Part shown: positions 1-12,805 of the stretch, in pieces
Numbering within the stretch: position 1 is the first letter of the stretch
Layout: the number at the start of each line of letters is the position of its first letter
Assembly: GCA_026874595.1 (NCBI GenBank)
Contig: CM049311.1
Location: 16,885,676-16,949,675, forward strand
From: Sipunculus nudus
Taxonomy: Eukaryota > Annelida > Sipuncula > Golfingiida > Sipunculidae
Direction: 5' to 3'
Length of the DNA: 64,000 nucleotides
Made by a program: the position numbers and the translations under genes
Notes under the pieces: model-generated
What the model was told of the DNA's origin: nothing
Databases searched by the model: none
Seen by the model: the letters and a program-made list of their open reading frames with translations, nothing else

Positions 1-1588
1 CAGTTCAAACTGGAGCCAGTTGGAATAAAGTCATTAAGTCATAAAAATAGTCTGACCGGAGGTAATTAGAGTACATAAACATAAAAAATATTGGAATTAA
101 AAAATATTCATTGTTTGTTATTTGCATGCCATTTTCGGGTTTATATTCTTATTAAAAATACAGCTTTCAAACATCAAGCCTGGCCATCCAGCTGCAGTGA
201 GAATATCTGGGTATTTACAGATGATTTCAATTACCCCAGAATCAAGACACCGGAAGCTTTTCTATAGTCTCTTGGTGTATTCTAGGGTAGATTAAAAAAA
301 TGAGGCATAGCAAATATCTAGTGAAAGTACAAATAGCTTGCATAGATTGTTTAACAGTTTTTGGCCATCCACTATGATGTTACAGAACAATCATAGAGTT
401 TGGAGACTTTTGCACACAAACAAAATAGACAAGAGAGAGAGTAAAAAAAAATGAGAGAAATGTGTAAGTATATAATCCCTTTACTGTTTGGATTTTTTTA
501 GAAATTTTCAAAGACTGCAACTCTTTACCTTTACATTACAGACAATATCTTGCTAAGATTTTGTTCTTTCTTCACAAAATTTCAACAAATACAACTAAAA
601 TAGTTTCTCTTTAGGTCAACAGGAGCCTTAAGAACTGAAAATAAATATACATTATTTTAACAGATATATATCTTTATTTACATTCTAGACATTATCTTTC
701 TAAGCTTTTGTTCTTTCTTTTCCATATGGCATCAACATTACCACACTCGTGCATAGAGAAACATGAAAATATTTATTTACTTATACGCCATATTTTATCT
801 AAGTGTGTAATAATCGAACGTGAAATTAATTTGTGTTAACAAACATAACACTTGCCAGTAGTTGACTGGCATAAGTGTAAGCGGCATTAAAGGGGGCGCG
901 CGCCGCTTTGCGCCCCCTATCATTACGCCCCTGCACATGGATGGCGAGCAGTTAAGGCGAGCCTGCCATGATTGACACAAGCCGAGCTAATAAATCGTCA
1001 AACATGCCCCGCCTCATTGGTCGAAGGCCACGCGTGTCATTTTGTTTTGGCTACGCACCAGTGTTTTTGCATATTTGTAAAGTCACCATGAAACCTCACT
1101 TGCATGAAACCTCACTGTTCATGACCCTGTGATGCAAGCAGAATTGAACGTACAGTTAGAATAAAGAAAAATACGCCGCATGTGAGACAATCAGTGTTCT
1201 CCCCACTGACGGGTTTGTTTGAGGCAGCTGGTATTCGTCATTGATTAGTACAAGGCCCTAAAGCTGGAAATCCCATCATACGCTTGTACCATAAAAACCA
1301 AGCATCCGTAAAAGATTTCAAGCATAAGATAGGTAACCCCCGCGTTCCTGAAAGTCCTGCTGAATCATCAAATGTCTATTTTTTTTTAATTAAAGCCGAT
1401 TACCTATACCAGATCATGTACGTTTTCAAGCAGAATGAATACAATGTGCTGCTCTTCACATTCCCATTCAATATTTATCGGCTGAAATTAATGTAAATTT
1501 GACATTTAATAACCACATTGCAAATTTTTACTAAGATAATAAAACACTTCGATATTAATGAAATTATTTTATGTGGATTGTGTATCAG
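1..1588. other. Left-edge non-coding sequence, probably an intron of gene A
   Basis: AT-rich sequence with no convincing exon. Near 1345-1450 it aligns with the sequence that follows the first recognised exon of gene B, sharing GCCGATTACCT and the stretch after it. The matching exon of gene A would therefore lie around 1240-1335. No open frame with a usable donor resembling that exon is visible there, so it is either lost or too diverged to see. The short GC-rich patch at 890-965 holds no recognisable gene. Confidence 0.4.
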
Positions 1589-1672
1589 CTTTCAGATTAC
1601 CACGCCTGCATATCTGAGGAGGATGAATACTATAAGAATACAAATAACGTTCCTTGCAGTGATCAAAATGCG
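1589..1672 (+). CDS. Gene A, internal exon (28 codons), cysteine-rich orphan protein
   Basis: An 84-base exon bounded by TATCAG and GTAGGT, phase 0 at both ends. It encodes a segment with an aromatic-x-x-Cys start (DYHAC), an acidic EEDE stretch and a VPCSD motif near the end. The main support is the paralogous exon at 30164-30247, which has the same length, phase and donor, with 12 of 28 residues identical by my count, including both cysteines, EEDE and VPC. Flanking intron sequence also aligns after the donor. I do not recognise the family and assign no function. It joins in phase to the exon at 8105. Upstream exons and the start codon are outside the window or decayed. Confidence 0.6.
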
Positions 1673-4600
1673 GTAGGTATTTATATATGTCGACGGTTCA
1701 GATTCCAAAAACTTTCATGAAGTGTTTGACGAAAGGGTAAGAAACGGGTGAAAGGATTCACCAAATACAATATGACTTTTCTGCGCAAGCTGCCTCCTTT
1801 GTACTCTACTAAGTATAAAATTTCAGCCCGTACAGAGCATAAAGGCTGGATTGTTTTGGCACTAGTAGGATGCATAAAAATTATATTAAAATAAATAATT
1901 ATGATTAAGCATTATTGAAACAAAAACATATTTGTAGACAGTATTTGTTAGATTCGGCTCCAATATTAAAGGTTTTCTCATTGCCATAAATGAGTTTAAT
2001 GTTCTATTATTCTAAAGTTATATTTCGAATTGTCATCTAGAATATTTGTGCTAAATAAAACAGGCCTTTGTCAGCATTAGTTATAAGAAATCGATGAGCC
2101 TTATATAAATGAATTTAAAAGTGTAAATTCTTATGTGATTTCCCCAATCAAGTGTTTGCTACTTTCAACATTAATATTCGATATATGAGGCAAAATCTGC
2201 ATTTTGGCAATGGTAAATTTCGTTTCAGTAAAGTAACGCCTCTACCCGATGATCGTGAGAATGATTGAATAAGCTTTATAACGGCCGTCCCTTCATTTAG
2301 GCAAAGTTTCTAATTACACTATGACTAATTGGTGTTAAAGCTGGCCAACCTAATTTTTTTTTTGTTAATATCAGTATACATGGTAAAGCTATTCCTTATA
2401 GGGGGAAATGCCACTCAGTCTGTATGTTGCCTTACATAGTTATTTTAGTTCAGACCAATCAAATATAACCAGGGTTACTTGGACATTATAAAAAAAATCC
2501 CAGAACTTAGGTCAGCAAAACGTAGAAGAAATGCATAATTTCTTCATGTTTGCGCAATTATTCTGGAGAACTGGTCCGTAAAATTTAGTTCAAATATACC
2601 ATTGTGGTCGGAATATATTTAATGACGATGGTCATTCTTTTAAAATGATGGAATACTGCACGAGCGAGAAGCAGGCTTAAAAATAATTCATGACTGCTGA
2701 TTGAATTATTGTCAAAAATATATTAAAAAAATGCAAGCAATCTCATCATAAAAATGATATGAACAAAATATAGTTCAAACCAATCAAGCATTTGTATATG
2801 CAATTTCTTAGTAGTGTCTGAACTCAATTTGGGAATTGTGCATTTTCCTTTACTGTTTTGGTATGAAACATCATGATTATATCTTTAAAATGCAATATAA
2901 ACAATCAAAACAATCCGTGCAGCCATTGCTTTTAACGGCTGTATAAAGCTCATAGATGCGCGATGCATTTATACATTTTATAAATCTCCCAGCGTACGAC
3001 TACGAGCTCAACAGTCGAACAGGCGAACGCATATAACATGGGATAATTTATGCAATTTTGGATCATATAAGTTACGATAAATCAATTGTAAATTGAATAT
3101 TTCAGTTATTAAAAATTAGTTCTGCCGGCGTGATAATCTGACATATTTTGTTCCCTATTTTTTGGTATGCCATTAGCATTAAAATTTTAATCCATATTTC
3201 TTATTATCTTGATTCTTTATCATCGATACCACTTTTTTATTCTCTCAACCAACACATTTATTTAAGTTGGGTCTATATAAACATTTTAAATTTCAGGCTG
3301 TATATGAACTGCAGATGAAATTTCAAGTCGTACAAAACAAATTTTAAAATATCAATATTTAACAAGTATTGTTGCTTTGCATTTAAGTCCCATTTTGCAC
3401 GTTTAGCGCTGCATGGAATTAAATCATGTTATAATTTGTAATGTATTATGCATTCGCACAGGGAATTTTATGATCTGGGCCCTATAAATAGTGCTCCATT
3501 GTATTTATTTAATTTCTTACTTATAAATCATTCATAGAAATCTGTTTTTATAAACGTTATTAACGTTATCAAGAGATGTCCTTTTCAAGTGCTAAATTCA
3601 GCTTCCAATAGCCATGACCTCTGTTATTCTTAACGGTTTCTAGAGATCCTTACATTTATATTTTAAATGAAATTTAGTATGAGTATTTCTATGTGTAAGA
3701 ATACTTTTGGAGTCTCAAGCAATTATTAAACTTTCGTGAGCTTTGCAGTGTTCATTAAGCCAGCTCAGATTTTGTTTTATAAACACACAGCGATATTTCT
3801 AAATTAATTAGTAATTATCTTCTCGGTTTGTCTTTATATTGATCTATAAGATTATAACCCACACTTCGATTTATCAAAATTGCAAATCCCTCACCATGGG
3901 AAGTATCTGGAGCTGAATGGTAAATTGTAACCTCCCACGAGCTATTAAATATCCTGATAAAAGATGGAACAAAATAAGTATCCTACAGAAAAGCAATGTA
4001 AATATTGCGCCATTATTTCACTTAAAATGGTTGCTCAGTCCTCTGACATTCAGTCCTCTGACATTCAGGGAACAATTACGAAGTCAAGCCTTTATAATAC
4101 CAAGTCTAATAATATTTTATATCAGCTTCTAATAATTTCCCGTTGAACAGGAAATCTATTGTTGTCAACAAGTTTCTGTGATTTGCGACATTTTTGTAGA
4201 CATCTGCATCCTTTGGCAATTTTGGAGGGAGTCGATTTGAACGAGATAAACAAAGTCCTGAATCCTTGTCATGTAGTTTGTCCTGATTTATTATATCAAA
4301 CGTGTCACACTGACGTCTCACATTTTGCAGCAAATGTCCGATTGGCTATTTGCCCATCCAGCTTGTTTTTGTTGTATCTATGTGAAGATCATGGGAAGCG
4401 AGTGCTAAAATTGATGAGCCACGGACAATCAATGCGTCCTTAAATTCAGGGATTTGTTGATTTTTTTTTTCAGAAAGAAGTTTTCTTAAATGTATCGTGT
4501 GTCGTCTGGGACTAACTGTCGTCAATTGTTGTACCTCACTTTCTTACAATTCTAGCATGTTTGACATTTCCGAATTATTAAGCAAGATTGCCACATACTT

Positions 4601-5199
4601 TTTTAACAGCACGGCGAACCTGGAAGGCATTTAGGATCTCCCGCTTTATAATCTTTCTCGTAACAAAAATTAAGAGATTGTATCAACAAACTGGTTGAAA
4701 TTTGATGTTATATTTGGACAGTCCGATCATAACGTTGCGTGGGAAAGATTATGGTATGGGCGGTTTCCTTTTTGGAGAATAGCAGCCCGTCCTTGGTTCG
4801 ATCGTATTCATATTTAACGTCAGAAACCATATTGACGTTTTCTCTGCGAGAAATTCAACGATTGACGAGTTATTGTATGACAAGGGCAGATAACAAACTG
4901 TGATTTTGTTTGGACTGGGGAGCCGGATCATATGCAATGATTATTGATTTGTATACGACATTGATATTTGTTAACCTCTAAATGTACTGCCTTATGTGAG
5001 TAATTTTACTGTTGCTTGAATCGTTTAGGTGTAAATATGCCACACATTTAGTACCTGCTGACCCCCTTCAATCATAACCAACTAACGACCCTACCTGCGG
5101 AGAAGCACACCTCCAAATGTCTCATTGATATCCTTCCTTTGATCAATTAATTGATCATTTAAAAAGAATACCGGTAGCTCATTCTTCGCTGTGATTCTT

Positions 5200-5580
5200 T
5201 TTCAGACGTTTTTGCGGAGGTAAACGCCTCCATTTTCAATGCTTACTTATCAACTCCCTAATCTGAGTATTTACACCTACAGAGTCCTATTTATGTTTGC
5301 GACAACCTGACAGAGCAGTAGCACTCGCTTTCTCTCATGTTATTTTGTATCCGGGTGTCACCCAGACCTAGGGTTTACCGTACCTGCAGGTCCTGGGTAT
5401 GTAATCATCCCCAATCGCTTGGTCATAGCACCAATTAACTTTCCAAAGACGCACTCATTTTTTTGTAAGTGATACAGGGCTGTTGGGTACAGCTTTCCTA
5501 TTAAGACAACAGAGCGCTCAGCCAAGGTTGGAGATGACTGTGAACATCTCTCGACATCCGCTGTCCTTCTAAGTCCATGG
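5200..5580 (-). repeat. SINE-like interspersed repeat copy
   Basis: This segment matches, in the same orientation, the repeats at 33.94-34.22 and 35.17-35.46 kb: GGGTACAG, then ATTAAG, then GAGCGCTCA, preceded by GGTCCTGGGTATGT and a TTGGTCATA block. In inverse orientation it matches 29.11-29.48 kb, including the terminal GGAGGTAAACGCCTCC motif at 5216-5231. The tRNA-like head recognisable in the 34 and 35 kb copies would sit at the right-hand (minus-strand 5') end, but it is degraded here. Confidence 0.5.
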
Positions 5581-5877
5581 ATTTACTTTGAAATATAGTA
5601 ATTTGTTAGAGCGGTCGGTAGGTGATCTCCACGACACCCGTATCACGTGACATATAGTTCCGTGGGACTACAAATGAGGAGGCCATATATCAAAACTTTT
5701 ACTTTCAAATATTTAATCAAAGAGACCCAAGATTTGCATTCTACATTTTGACTTATTTAACAAATTAACATTTTTCGTGTCTTGTTTATTTGTTCGATGT
5801 TTATTATATAGAGATGTATCGATAGCTATGCTGGTTCATTGTATCGATATAGATAGAATACACAGAAAAGTCGGTTC

Positions 5878-5950
5878 ACTGTCCATGGGAATCGAACCCA
5901 TGATCTTCCGATTTTTTGTCGTCTGCTTTAACTACTACCGCAAGGTATCT
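5878..5950 (-). repeat. tRNA-like segment (tRNA pseudogene or SINE head)
   Basis: On the minus strand a perfect T-arm-like element, CATGGGTTCGATTCCCATG, contains a consensus pol III B box. Upstream is GCGGTAGTAGTTAAAGC, which could be an A-box/D-arm. The anticodon arm and acceptor stem do not fold convincingly by eye, so I call it tRNA-derived rather than a working tRNA. Confidence 0.4.
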
Positions 5951-8104
5951 AAACTGGCATGGGAAATGCAGAGTAACGACTTTAACTATAGAATCAGCTT
6001 TTCTATGGAGTAATCATACACTGATGTTGGTTTACATGATAGCTATACCCTTTTAAACTTGGTCAATCAAATATTGACAATGAAAAATTTGAAGAAAATA
6101 ATTTATTTTTGTCCATGAAACATTAACACATACATCCGTATATGACAGTTATTTATAATGATTCCCCAGTGTCAAGTACGTATCTGACCATCATTTATTT
6201 ATCAGCAAATGTCAGTTAGAATTTTCTTCAAATAATCTGTAAACTCTCCGCAGTTAAGTTCACTTATAAGCTGGCTTGGCGGCATGAAACGGAATTATTC
6301 GTAATTTAACTTTGCGGTGCATTATACGAAAGTTGAAGATGTGTAGAGTGTGACAAAAGCCACGGCCACGTTCGCATGAAATTAATTCACGACTAGCTAG
6401 AGCGTGAAGTTAATTCCTTGTAAAAATATAACTTTAAATAAAACGAAAGCTTTGACCGTACATGCTTAAATTTGATATTAAAACCCGGTTGTGAGTCCGA
6501 GGCGTGCGCTAGATGGCAAGGTGTAAGGTCGTTCAGGTTTATTAAATGTACTGACACCTTTGTTATTAAGGTTAAAGAATAAAGCATGGCCTTGAAAGTA
6601 TGTGTCTAGATATAATATTTGGACAATTTTAACGGTAAGTTCTAAGGTAAAGGAAACATTTTAATTTTAGTATAATGACAGCCCTTATTTGCATATGACA
6701 AAACAAAAACAAAATTAAAATCGAATCAATTCAGTTGTTGACATATTCTATATTGATTTTTGACCATACAAACTTGGGTCTAAACGTACTGTTTGAACAA
6801 CTTCATTGGTTTGTGTTGAGATAATGGGAAATATATATGTCAATGAATGTCGTAAATTACATTTCCAATATTTAAAATAGAAATGTATTCCAATTTTTTT
6901 TGTCGTGCTATTGGTTTGTTCTTAGGGCTATACATGGTGTTAGACCATTTATCATAGATAGTATTTAAGATATTGGGAGCAGTTAATTTGTTCTGAATAT
7001 CGGCCATTATTTGCATATTACAAATATTTTTCTAGGTCTTAAGGAGAACCACTTATCTAAAACAGATTACCAAATCAATACTGTCACAAATCCACCACAA
7101 ACATGGTCATTAGACAATTTAAAGTGAAATGAGACAGAAACATACATAGACTGTTATCCAATCTTCATATGACTAATTATATCTATAATAAGCGATCATA
7201 ATTTTAAAATAAGGCCGAATTTTGCAAACATTACGGCTTTTACCCGTTTTAACAAATTCTCTTACTCTTCAATGATGCTCTTTCCTCAAACGTTGGTCTA
7301 AATTAGTTAGATGAGCTGTTATTCGTGGCAGGTTCTCAGCTTGGTTTAATGTAAATTGTTTTCCATGTTTTGTTTTTATGGGACTATACGTGTCATAGAA
7401 TTTTAGAAAATCTTTGAAATATTGCCCACACATAGACTAGTGATTGACTTTGACCTTGCCTTACTCATATTCCATTCTTGGATTGTTTTGAAAAAAAGTA
7501 TCCCTTCTGATCATTTTACTTACTCCATTATGTTTACTGCACATTAAATTGGTTGATTTTTTTCCTGTATCTATTAATTAAAACGTTAACAGATAAGCAA
7601 AGGGATAATGTCTGGGACTGGATTAAGCCTTTATTTGGATTAGCGAGGTCTTATATGAGTGTGACAGGGAGGGTGCATGAATTGGTACATGAAGCCATCA
7701 GAGATCGACTGGTCCCTATAGACGATTGTTGAATGCAATGAAGACTTAACTTGTCTGGTTAATTCGTGGTGGGGTTGCAGCCAGCAACGAGGATGGTGGA
7801 TCGTCTAATAAATGGATAATTGACTGTATAACTATTCCGGTGAGGGAATAACAATTCGGTTATGGCGAGAAATAACAAACAGCATCTAGTAAAACATATA
7901 TGTCATAGATCTAAACACTTATTCTACTCATTGTGTTTCTGTAAACATATAAATACAGTTGAAACTTTCTTAGCAAAGTATCTCTCAACATTCATTACCT
8001 ATAGAGATTTGTATGTTGAAAGAAACTACTCTTATGGTAATGTTTTTCAGCTTTCTAGCTTCAATTTTTGTTTTGCATTAGAAACAAGTGGCATTATTTT
8101 TCAG

Positions 8105-8222
8105 GTGTCAACCTTCAGTATTGATTGTTTTGCATTAGAAAACAATGAGCAGTCTATTACGGAGTATGAAAAAGGGGAGTATGTATTTTTCAAGAGAACA
8201 AACGCTACAATTGCAGCTTCAG
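8105..8222 (+). CDS. Gene A, internal exon (39 codons plus one base)
   Basis: A 118-base exon following TTATTTTTCAG and ending before GTAAAA, phase 0 in and phase 1 out. It encodes a segment beginning VSTFSIDCFALE and ending RTNATIAAS, with one cysteine and one N-glycosylation sequon (NAT). The paralogous exon at 37217-37315 has the same acceptor context and shares SITxY and RTNxTIAA. That copy is 19 bases shorter and its frame is broken, whereas this copy is open throughout. The reading frame also stays open into flanking intron on both sides, so boundaries rest on the splice sites and the paralogue. A 312-base intron without other features follows. Confidence 0.6.
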
Positions 8223-8534
8223 GTAAAAGGTTCATATATTACCACAACCAAATATCTTCTTACCAATCAATCTACTCTCATTTCAAATAAATTAAAAAAA
8301 AATAGTTAAAGGATATTTAATGTGGCTGCTCTATTTTATACTTTCTTTTTTCTAGAAAAATTAAACGGATTATCCGAATGAATGATGAAAAAAAGTCAAA
8401 CATCTTTGAAAAAAGTACTTTTTCTATTCTGTAAAATCTGCTTTAATCCAGATCTGCGAATATTAACCGTATCACACCATATTAAATTTAGCTGTGATCA
8501 GTGTATTATTCTATTATGTCCATGTATATTTTAG

Positions 8535-8608
8535 CCTGTCCAGACAATCCACCAGCAGATGAATTACTGCAAAAAACGAACGAATACAGGAGCACATTAA
8601 ACATATGG
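8535..8608 (+). CDS. Gene A, internal exon (24 codons), CP..PPAD motif
   Basis: A 74-base exon between TATTTTAG and GTGAGT. It completes the split codon left by the previous exon (phase 1 in) and ends in phase 0. The encoded segment starts ACPDNPPAD and ends YRSTLNIW. The paralogue at 37613-37686 has the same length and phases, and 12 of 24 residues are identical, including Cys, the PPAD motif, Tyr-Arg and the final Trp. That pattern is expected of a constrained protein segment and not of a chance open frame. Its function is unknown. Confidence 0.65.
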
Positions 8609-9629
8609 GTGAGTTTAAAAATATGGGGTATATACATCTGCAATGCAATCGATCAGGTAATAATACAATTCAAATGACTTCTCATGATTTCGAGCCATAT
8701 AATAATAACATGGAAATGTTGTGCTATGTTTTAATTGCTTTCAGTGAATCTTGTAGCCTAACGACAGAGGCATTCCTCAATTGTAAACCATTCATGATGA
8801 AAACCTTAGATGAAATTATATATTTTAACGTCAGCCAGAAACTCGAAGCAGTTTTATCCAGGGAAATACCCCTCTACACTAAAATGTAACCCAAAACATG
8901 AAGCAGTCAAATGATATATACTTGATATTCAATCAGCACAGAATGGTACTAAAAATGTCCCAAATTGGTTTATATTAAAATGCATAAGAACAAATCATGA
9001 ATTTCCGACAGTTATTTTCCTTCTTATTTAACCATGCTGGGCGCTGGTAGAACAAAATGTATTAAACGTACACGGATAATGACCATAATAGTATGAAACG
9101 GTATGCACTTACAGATCTAAATTGTGTCCGTTTCTAAGGTAAAAATTCCAATCTCAACCGAAAAATATATCGATCCCAAAAATACATGCATTGGCTTGAA
9201 ATATTTCTTTGAAAAAAAAATCTTGTATGAGTTAATATACATACACATAATATACATACACATACAAATACGTAACGATATAGATACACATACATAAAAA
9301 TATATAAACACATATACGACTGTCAGACATATACGTTACCTTTCTTGGTATAATATTTTCTTGTATACTTTTTTATACTTAAAGAAATTTTATCTTACAT
9401 TGCCGTGTTAAACACTTGAATTGTTTCTATTGTTATTAAGAATTATAAACGACCATTAGGAATTTAAATAATAAGAAGAAACATTAAATGTATTATCCTG
9501 TCTTTGATAAAAATTAACATGTCACACATTTCTAATGATTTCGCCAAGGGGTGAAAAATTATATTAAAACTGTACAAATTTTACATCTGATAAGAATTTC
9601 ACTTTTTATTTTTCATGTGTATTATGTAG
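8609..9629 (+). other. Intron of gene A
   Basis: About 1 kb of AT-rich intron. A TACA/TATA-rich simple-sequence stretch at about 9230-9320 has a collinear equivalent at about 37.79-37.93 kb in gene B, and the sequence shortly before the next acceptor also aligns. No other feature is seen. Confidence 0.5.
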
Positions 9630-9707
9630 TTTGATTATTTCTGTGGGTGCATGGACGACAAGGTCACAATATATTACCAAGCCAACGGAGATTGCAACTC
9701 TTCTGAG
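9630..9707 (+). CDS. Gene A, internal exon (26 codons), three-cysteine segment
   Basis: A 78-base exon between TTATGTAG and GTAAGA, phase 0 at both ends. It encodes a segment starting FDYFCGCMDDKVT and containing YYQANGDCNSS. This is the best conserved exon of the pair: the copy at 38501-38578 is the same length, with 19 of 26 residues and all three cysteines identical by my count. Nucleotide identity is about 82 percent. Most differences are synonymous or conservative. The C-x-C plus distal Cys pattern suggests disulphide bonding in an extracellular protein; that is inference. Confidence 0.7.
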
Positions 9708-9982
9708 GTAAGACGTATATCATCTAAAGGAACATATACACACACTTATGTATATGTATATATGATAATAAAAATAAATAATATAATAATAATAATCATC
9801 AATGGTATAGATGTGTTATCCTGTAGTCGAGGTCTAGGTAACTAAGAGTTTTAGTTTTATAGAAGTGCACAGACCTCTTCGTCAGGTAGTTCCCATTTGC
9901 CAACTGAAAAAGAAACCTGTGCGTTTTGAAAAATGGTATGTTAATAAATAAGTTAATCCACTAGTTAAACCATTACCTTTAC

Positions 9983-10019
9983 TCTTCTCTCTCTCTCTCT
10001 CAGTCTCTCTCTCTCTCAG

Positions 10020-10052
<33 letters not shown>

Positions 10053-10076
10053 GTGTGTGTGTGTATGTGTGTGTAT
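9983..10076. repeat. Compound microsatellite (CT)n-(AT)n-(GT)n
   Basis: Runs of CT interrupted by CAGT, followed by AT and then GT dinucleotides. It sits at the position in gene A's last intron that corresponds to the start of the much larger TTC-rich array in gene B. Confidence 0.95.
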
Positions 10077-11106
10077 ACAGGGCTTTAAATAGGACTTTTT
10101 TCCGAGGGTCCGGTATCCCGGCCCAAATTTTGTTGAGTGCTGCGGGTGCGTGGCTAATATTGAAATGTCTATATCAAATCTATTGTGCATTTATTTCTAT
10201 TCACTATTATTTATTTCATTATGCAAAAGTTATTAAAGATCAACACATTGCACAATTTAAGCTTTATTTCTTAAACAATTATTTATTTCTGTCACAAATT
10301 ATGTGCGCCATTCATATGGATTTATGCTCAACTTAAAACTAGTAAAACTAGTACTGAAAACTAGCACAAAATAGCTTTACAAAAATAACAAGAAAACTGT
10401 AGTTCAAGAACTCTCCATCTTTTAAATGATAACGTCAGAAGGTAGCGAGATGAAAATACAGTCTCGTTAATGACAGGTACTGAGCGTGTCCAACCAGGCG
10501 TGTCAGTACTTTGGTTACTCTCCATGAATAAGCATTGCTTCGTATATGAATAGAAACTTTATAGTTGAAATAAATTAATAAATTCTTTACTAAGCAAGAT
10601 TACCTAAATATCGTGCTAGAGACAAATGAATTAGAAAATACTAACGATTAAACGAAGGATATCATAACGTATGCAGATAATCGTCGCGTATGATGGTAAA
10701 ACCATCCCATTTATAATTGGATTACTCGCGTTCTTTCCCAGAAAATGTTTGTAACCGGCTATGCAGTTTTCCGTTCCGGGGTGGTGCGCTTGAGTTAACG
10801 TGTTAATTTGGACAAACAAATACGCCACTTTGATGTGGTGAGACAAGTACGGCGCCGATAATAAGTTAATCAATTATGTCTCAGGAAAGCTGAGATCACA
10901 CTTTCGGGTTTGGCCAAGTGGGCCTCGCGCAGTGTTTACACATGACTGCCTTGTGTAATGATCGCGGGTCAGCGACTATAGCGGAGCCCGCTTTGATCTT
11001 GAGGTGGTGCAGCTTAGACCGCGTGTCCGGTTGGACGCTCAGCGGTTGAATAGTGCGGTTCCCACATCAGTATTACGTGTCTCCTACGCATTTTCCCGCA
11101 TTTATG

Positions 11107-11109
11107 AAG

Positions 11110-11146
<37 letters not shown>

Positions 11147-11148
11147 TT
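11107..11148. repeat. (CT)n microsatellite
   Basis: About 42 bases of almost pure CT dinucleotide on the plus strand. Confidence 0.95.
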
Positions 11149-11194
11149 GTATAAATATATATTTTAATGTTTGTTACAGTCAATCTCAGAAACT

Positions 11195-12805
11195 TAGCCA
11201 TTTCATGAAATGCCTAAACAGTCGAGTAATGCCTGTGATCACCAGTCATTACCTGAAATGACTTAAAAAATTCAGTCATTTCAGGATATCACAGAAAATG
11301 AAGAGTTATAATTATACAAATTGCTGACTACAAAGCAGGACACATTCGTGATATACCAGCATATCTTGGACCTGAAAGCTATTAAGGCAAACGGTCAATC
11401 TTCATCAGTATAGGGTTGTCAGGTAGCCAGCCAGACATAAGCAGTGTGTAGCGTTTTGGAAATCCTCCATACTTGGAAAGCCATTATGAGTAATTAAAAG
11501 GTACAAAGAAACCCTTCCGAAATGTAGAAATGAAGGCATCTTTATGTCTCGGAGGACTATGATTTGCACCCTTGGTAGATGTTCTATTATATATCACATG
11601 ATCTTTGGGTGAACGTGTCTGTCATGTTAATACTTGTTAATAATTGTTACTATATAAAAATTCTAAGAGAACCAGAAACAGATAAAACATTTACCATACC
11701 TATTTGTAGTAGCCAATTGTTACCACTTAATTACTAAGAATCGGCTTAACACGTTTAGATTATACACTTGCCAGCAGGAATTGCAACCAAGCATTCGTAG
11801 TCTAGAAGTTCATTAACATACCAGGATTATAGGGCATCTCAATAAGTGTCATTTATCAGGGCCATGGTGCCAAATAAAAGTTATTGTCAAAATATTATCA
11901 TTGAATTTTGGCGCTTGCACCATATTTTCAGTAAGGTTCATATGTGGACAAACCTAGTTAATGAGCTCGGATTGTAGAATTGCCTGTGCTTAGTGATTCT
12001 CTCAAGGTAAGAGTCCAACAAGTATTAGCAGCTGATGGTGTGACACCAATAAGGATAAATTATATACAAAGTGTTAGAGAGGGCAGCAACCGGTAGCTGT
12101 CATTCGGGTTTTGATTGGTTTGAACGGTCTGTATAGAGTATAACAAACGGGGAGTCACAGGACAGAACATGTACTTTTACCTGGGAGCTGGCAAAAAAAC
12201 ATAAAAGATTTTCTCGACTCGGGTCAGAACAAAAAAAAGTTGGTAGTCGAGAACTGATTGGAAGATTAGTTTATAGAACAAACTAGAAATATTTCAATGT
12301 GATGCAAGAAGCTGTCTAATTAGTCTAAAAATACACCTTACGTTCACAAATATTGTTCATCGTTTATACATCTGCTTCGCCAAGTCACACTGGTCAGGCC
12401 AATGTGAGAGTGAAAGTCTCTACCGCATCAAGTACATCCAAACTGTTCTAACGGTTTGGCTTCTGGCTTTCCTATTATATATTATTGCTTTGTTTGGTTC
12501 AGCTAGCGTTTCTTCGAACATGGCAGGCTTTTCTGAATTGTCGGTCTCCAGGTAGTCCGTTCTGCGGCGATGGATGTACAGTTGTTCAGTTCGATGCTCA
12601 TGCCCCACCCCCCCCCCCCCCCCCCCCGATACCTTTTGCTGGCATATTTGACCCGGAGTTCGGGTCTACTTGTATGCTGTTGGGGTCTACTTGTATGAAC
12701 CAGTTAACCGTAAAGGAGATGTTTGGGATTCGACATACGTTTCATTCATCCCATGAAATAACTGGAGATTTATAGTCATTTCACGAAATGACTGGTGGTC
12801 GCAGA
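11195..12805. mobile_element. Possible mobile element bounded by TTTCATGAAA motif clusters
   Basis: The left end (11198-11285) holds CATTTCATGAAATGCC, CAGTCATTACC and TCAGTCATTTCAGG. The right end (about 12745-12800) holds CCCATGAAATAACTGG and GTCATTTCACGAAATGACTGG. The same motif family bounds another stretch at about 26.42-28.48 kb. No transposase is seen. The element call is inference from the paired clusters and from the absence of this segment in the paralogous intron. Confidence 0.35.

Larger units (their letters stand above)
1673..8104 (+). other. Long intron of gene A
   Basis: About 6.4 kb between two phase-0 exons. Contents that can be named are a SINE-like repeat near 5.2-5.58 kb and a tRNA-like segment near 5.88-5.95 kb. 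A short direct repeat (TCCTCTGACATTCAG, twice) lies at 4039-4068. The rest is AT-rich with no conserved coding signal. Short open frames of 60-90 codons in this stretch lack splice or paralogue support and are treated as chance. Confidence 0.45.

Noticed and set aside
7862-8290. A single 142-codon open frame treated as a gene
   Set aside because: Only 8105-8222 is supported by splice sites and by the paralogous exon. The remainder is open intron sequence with no conservation.
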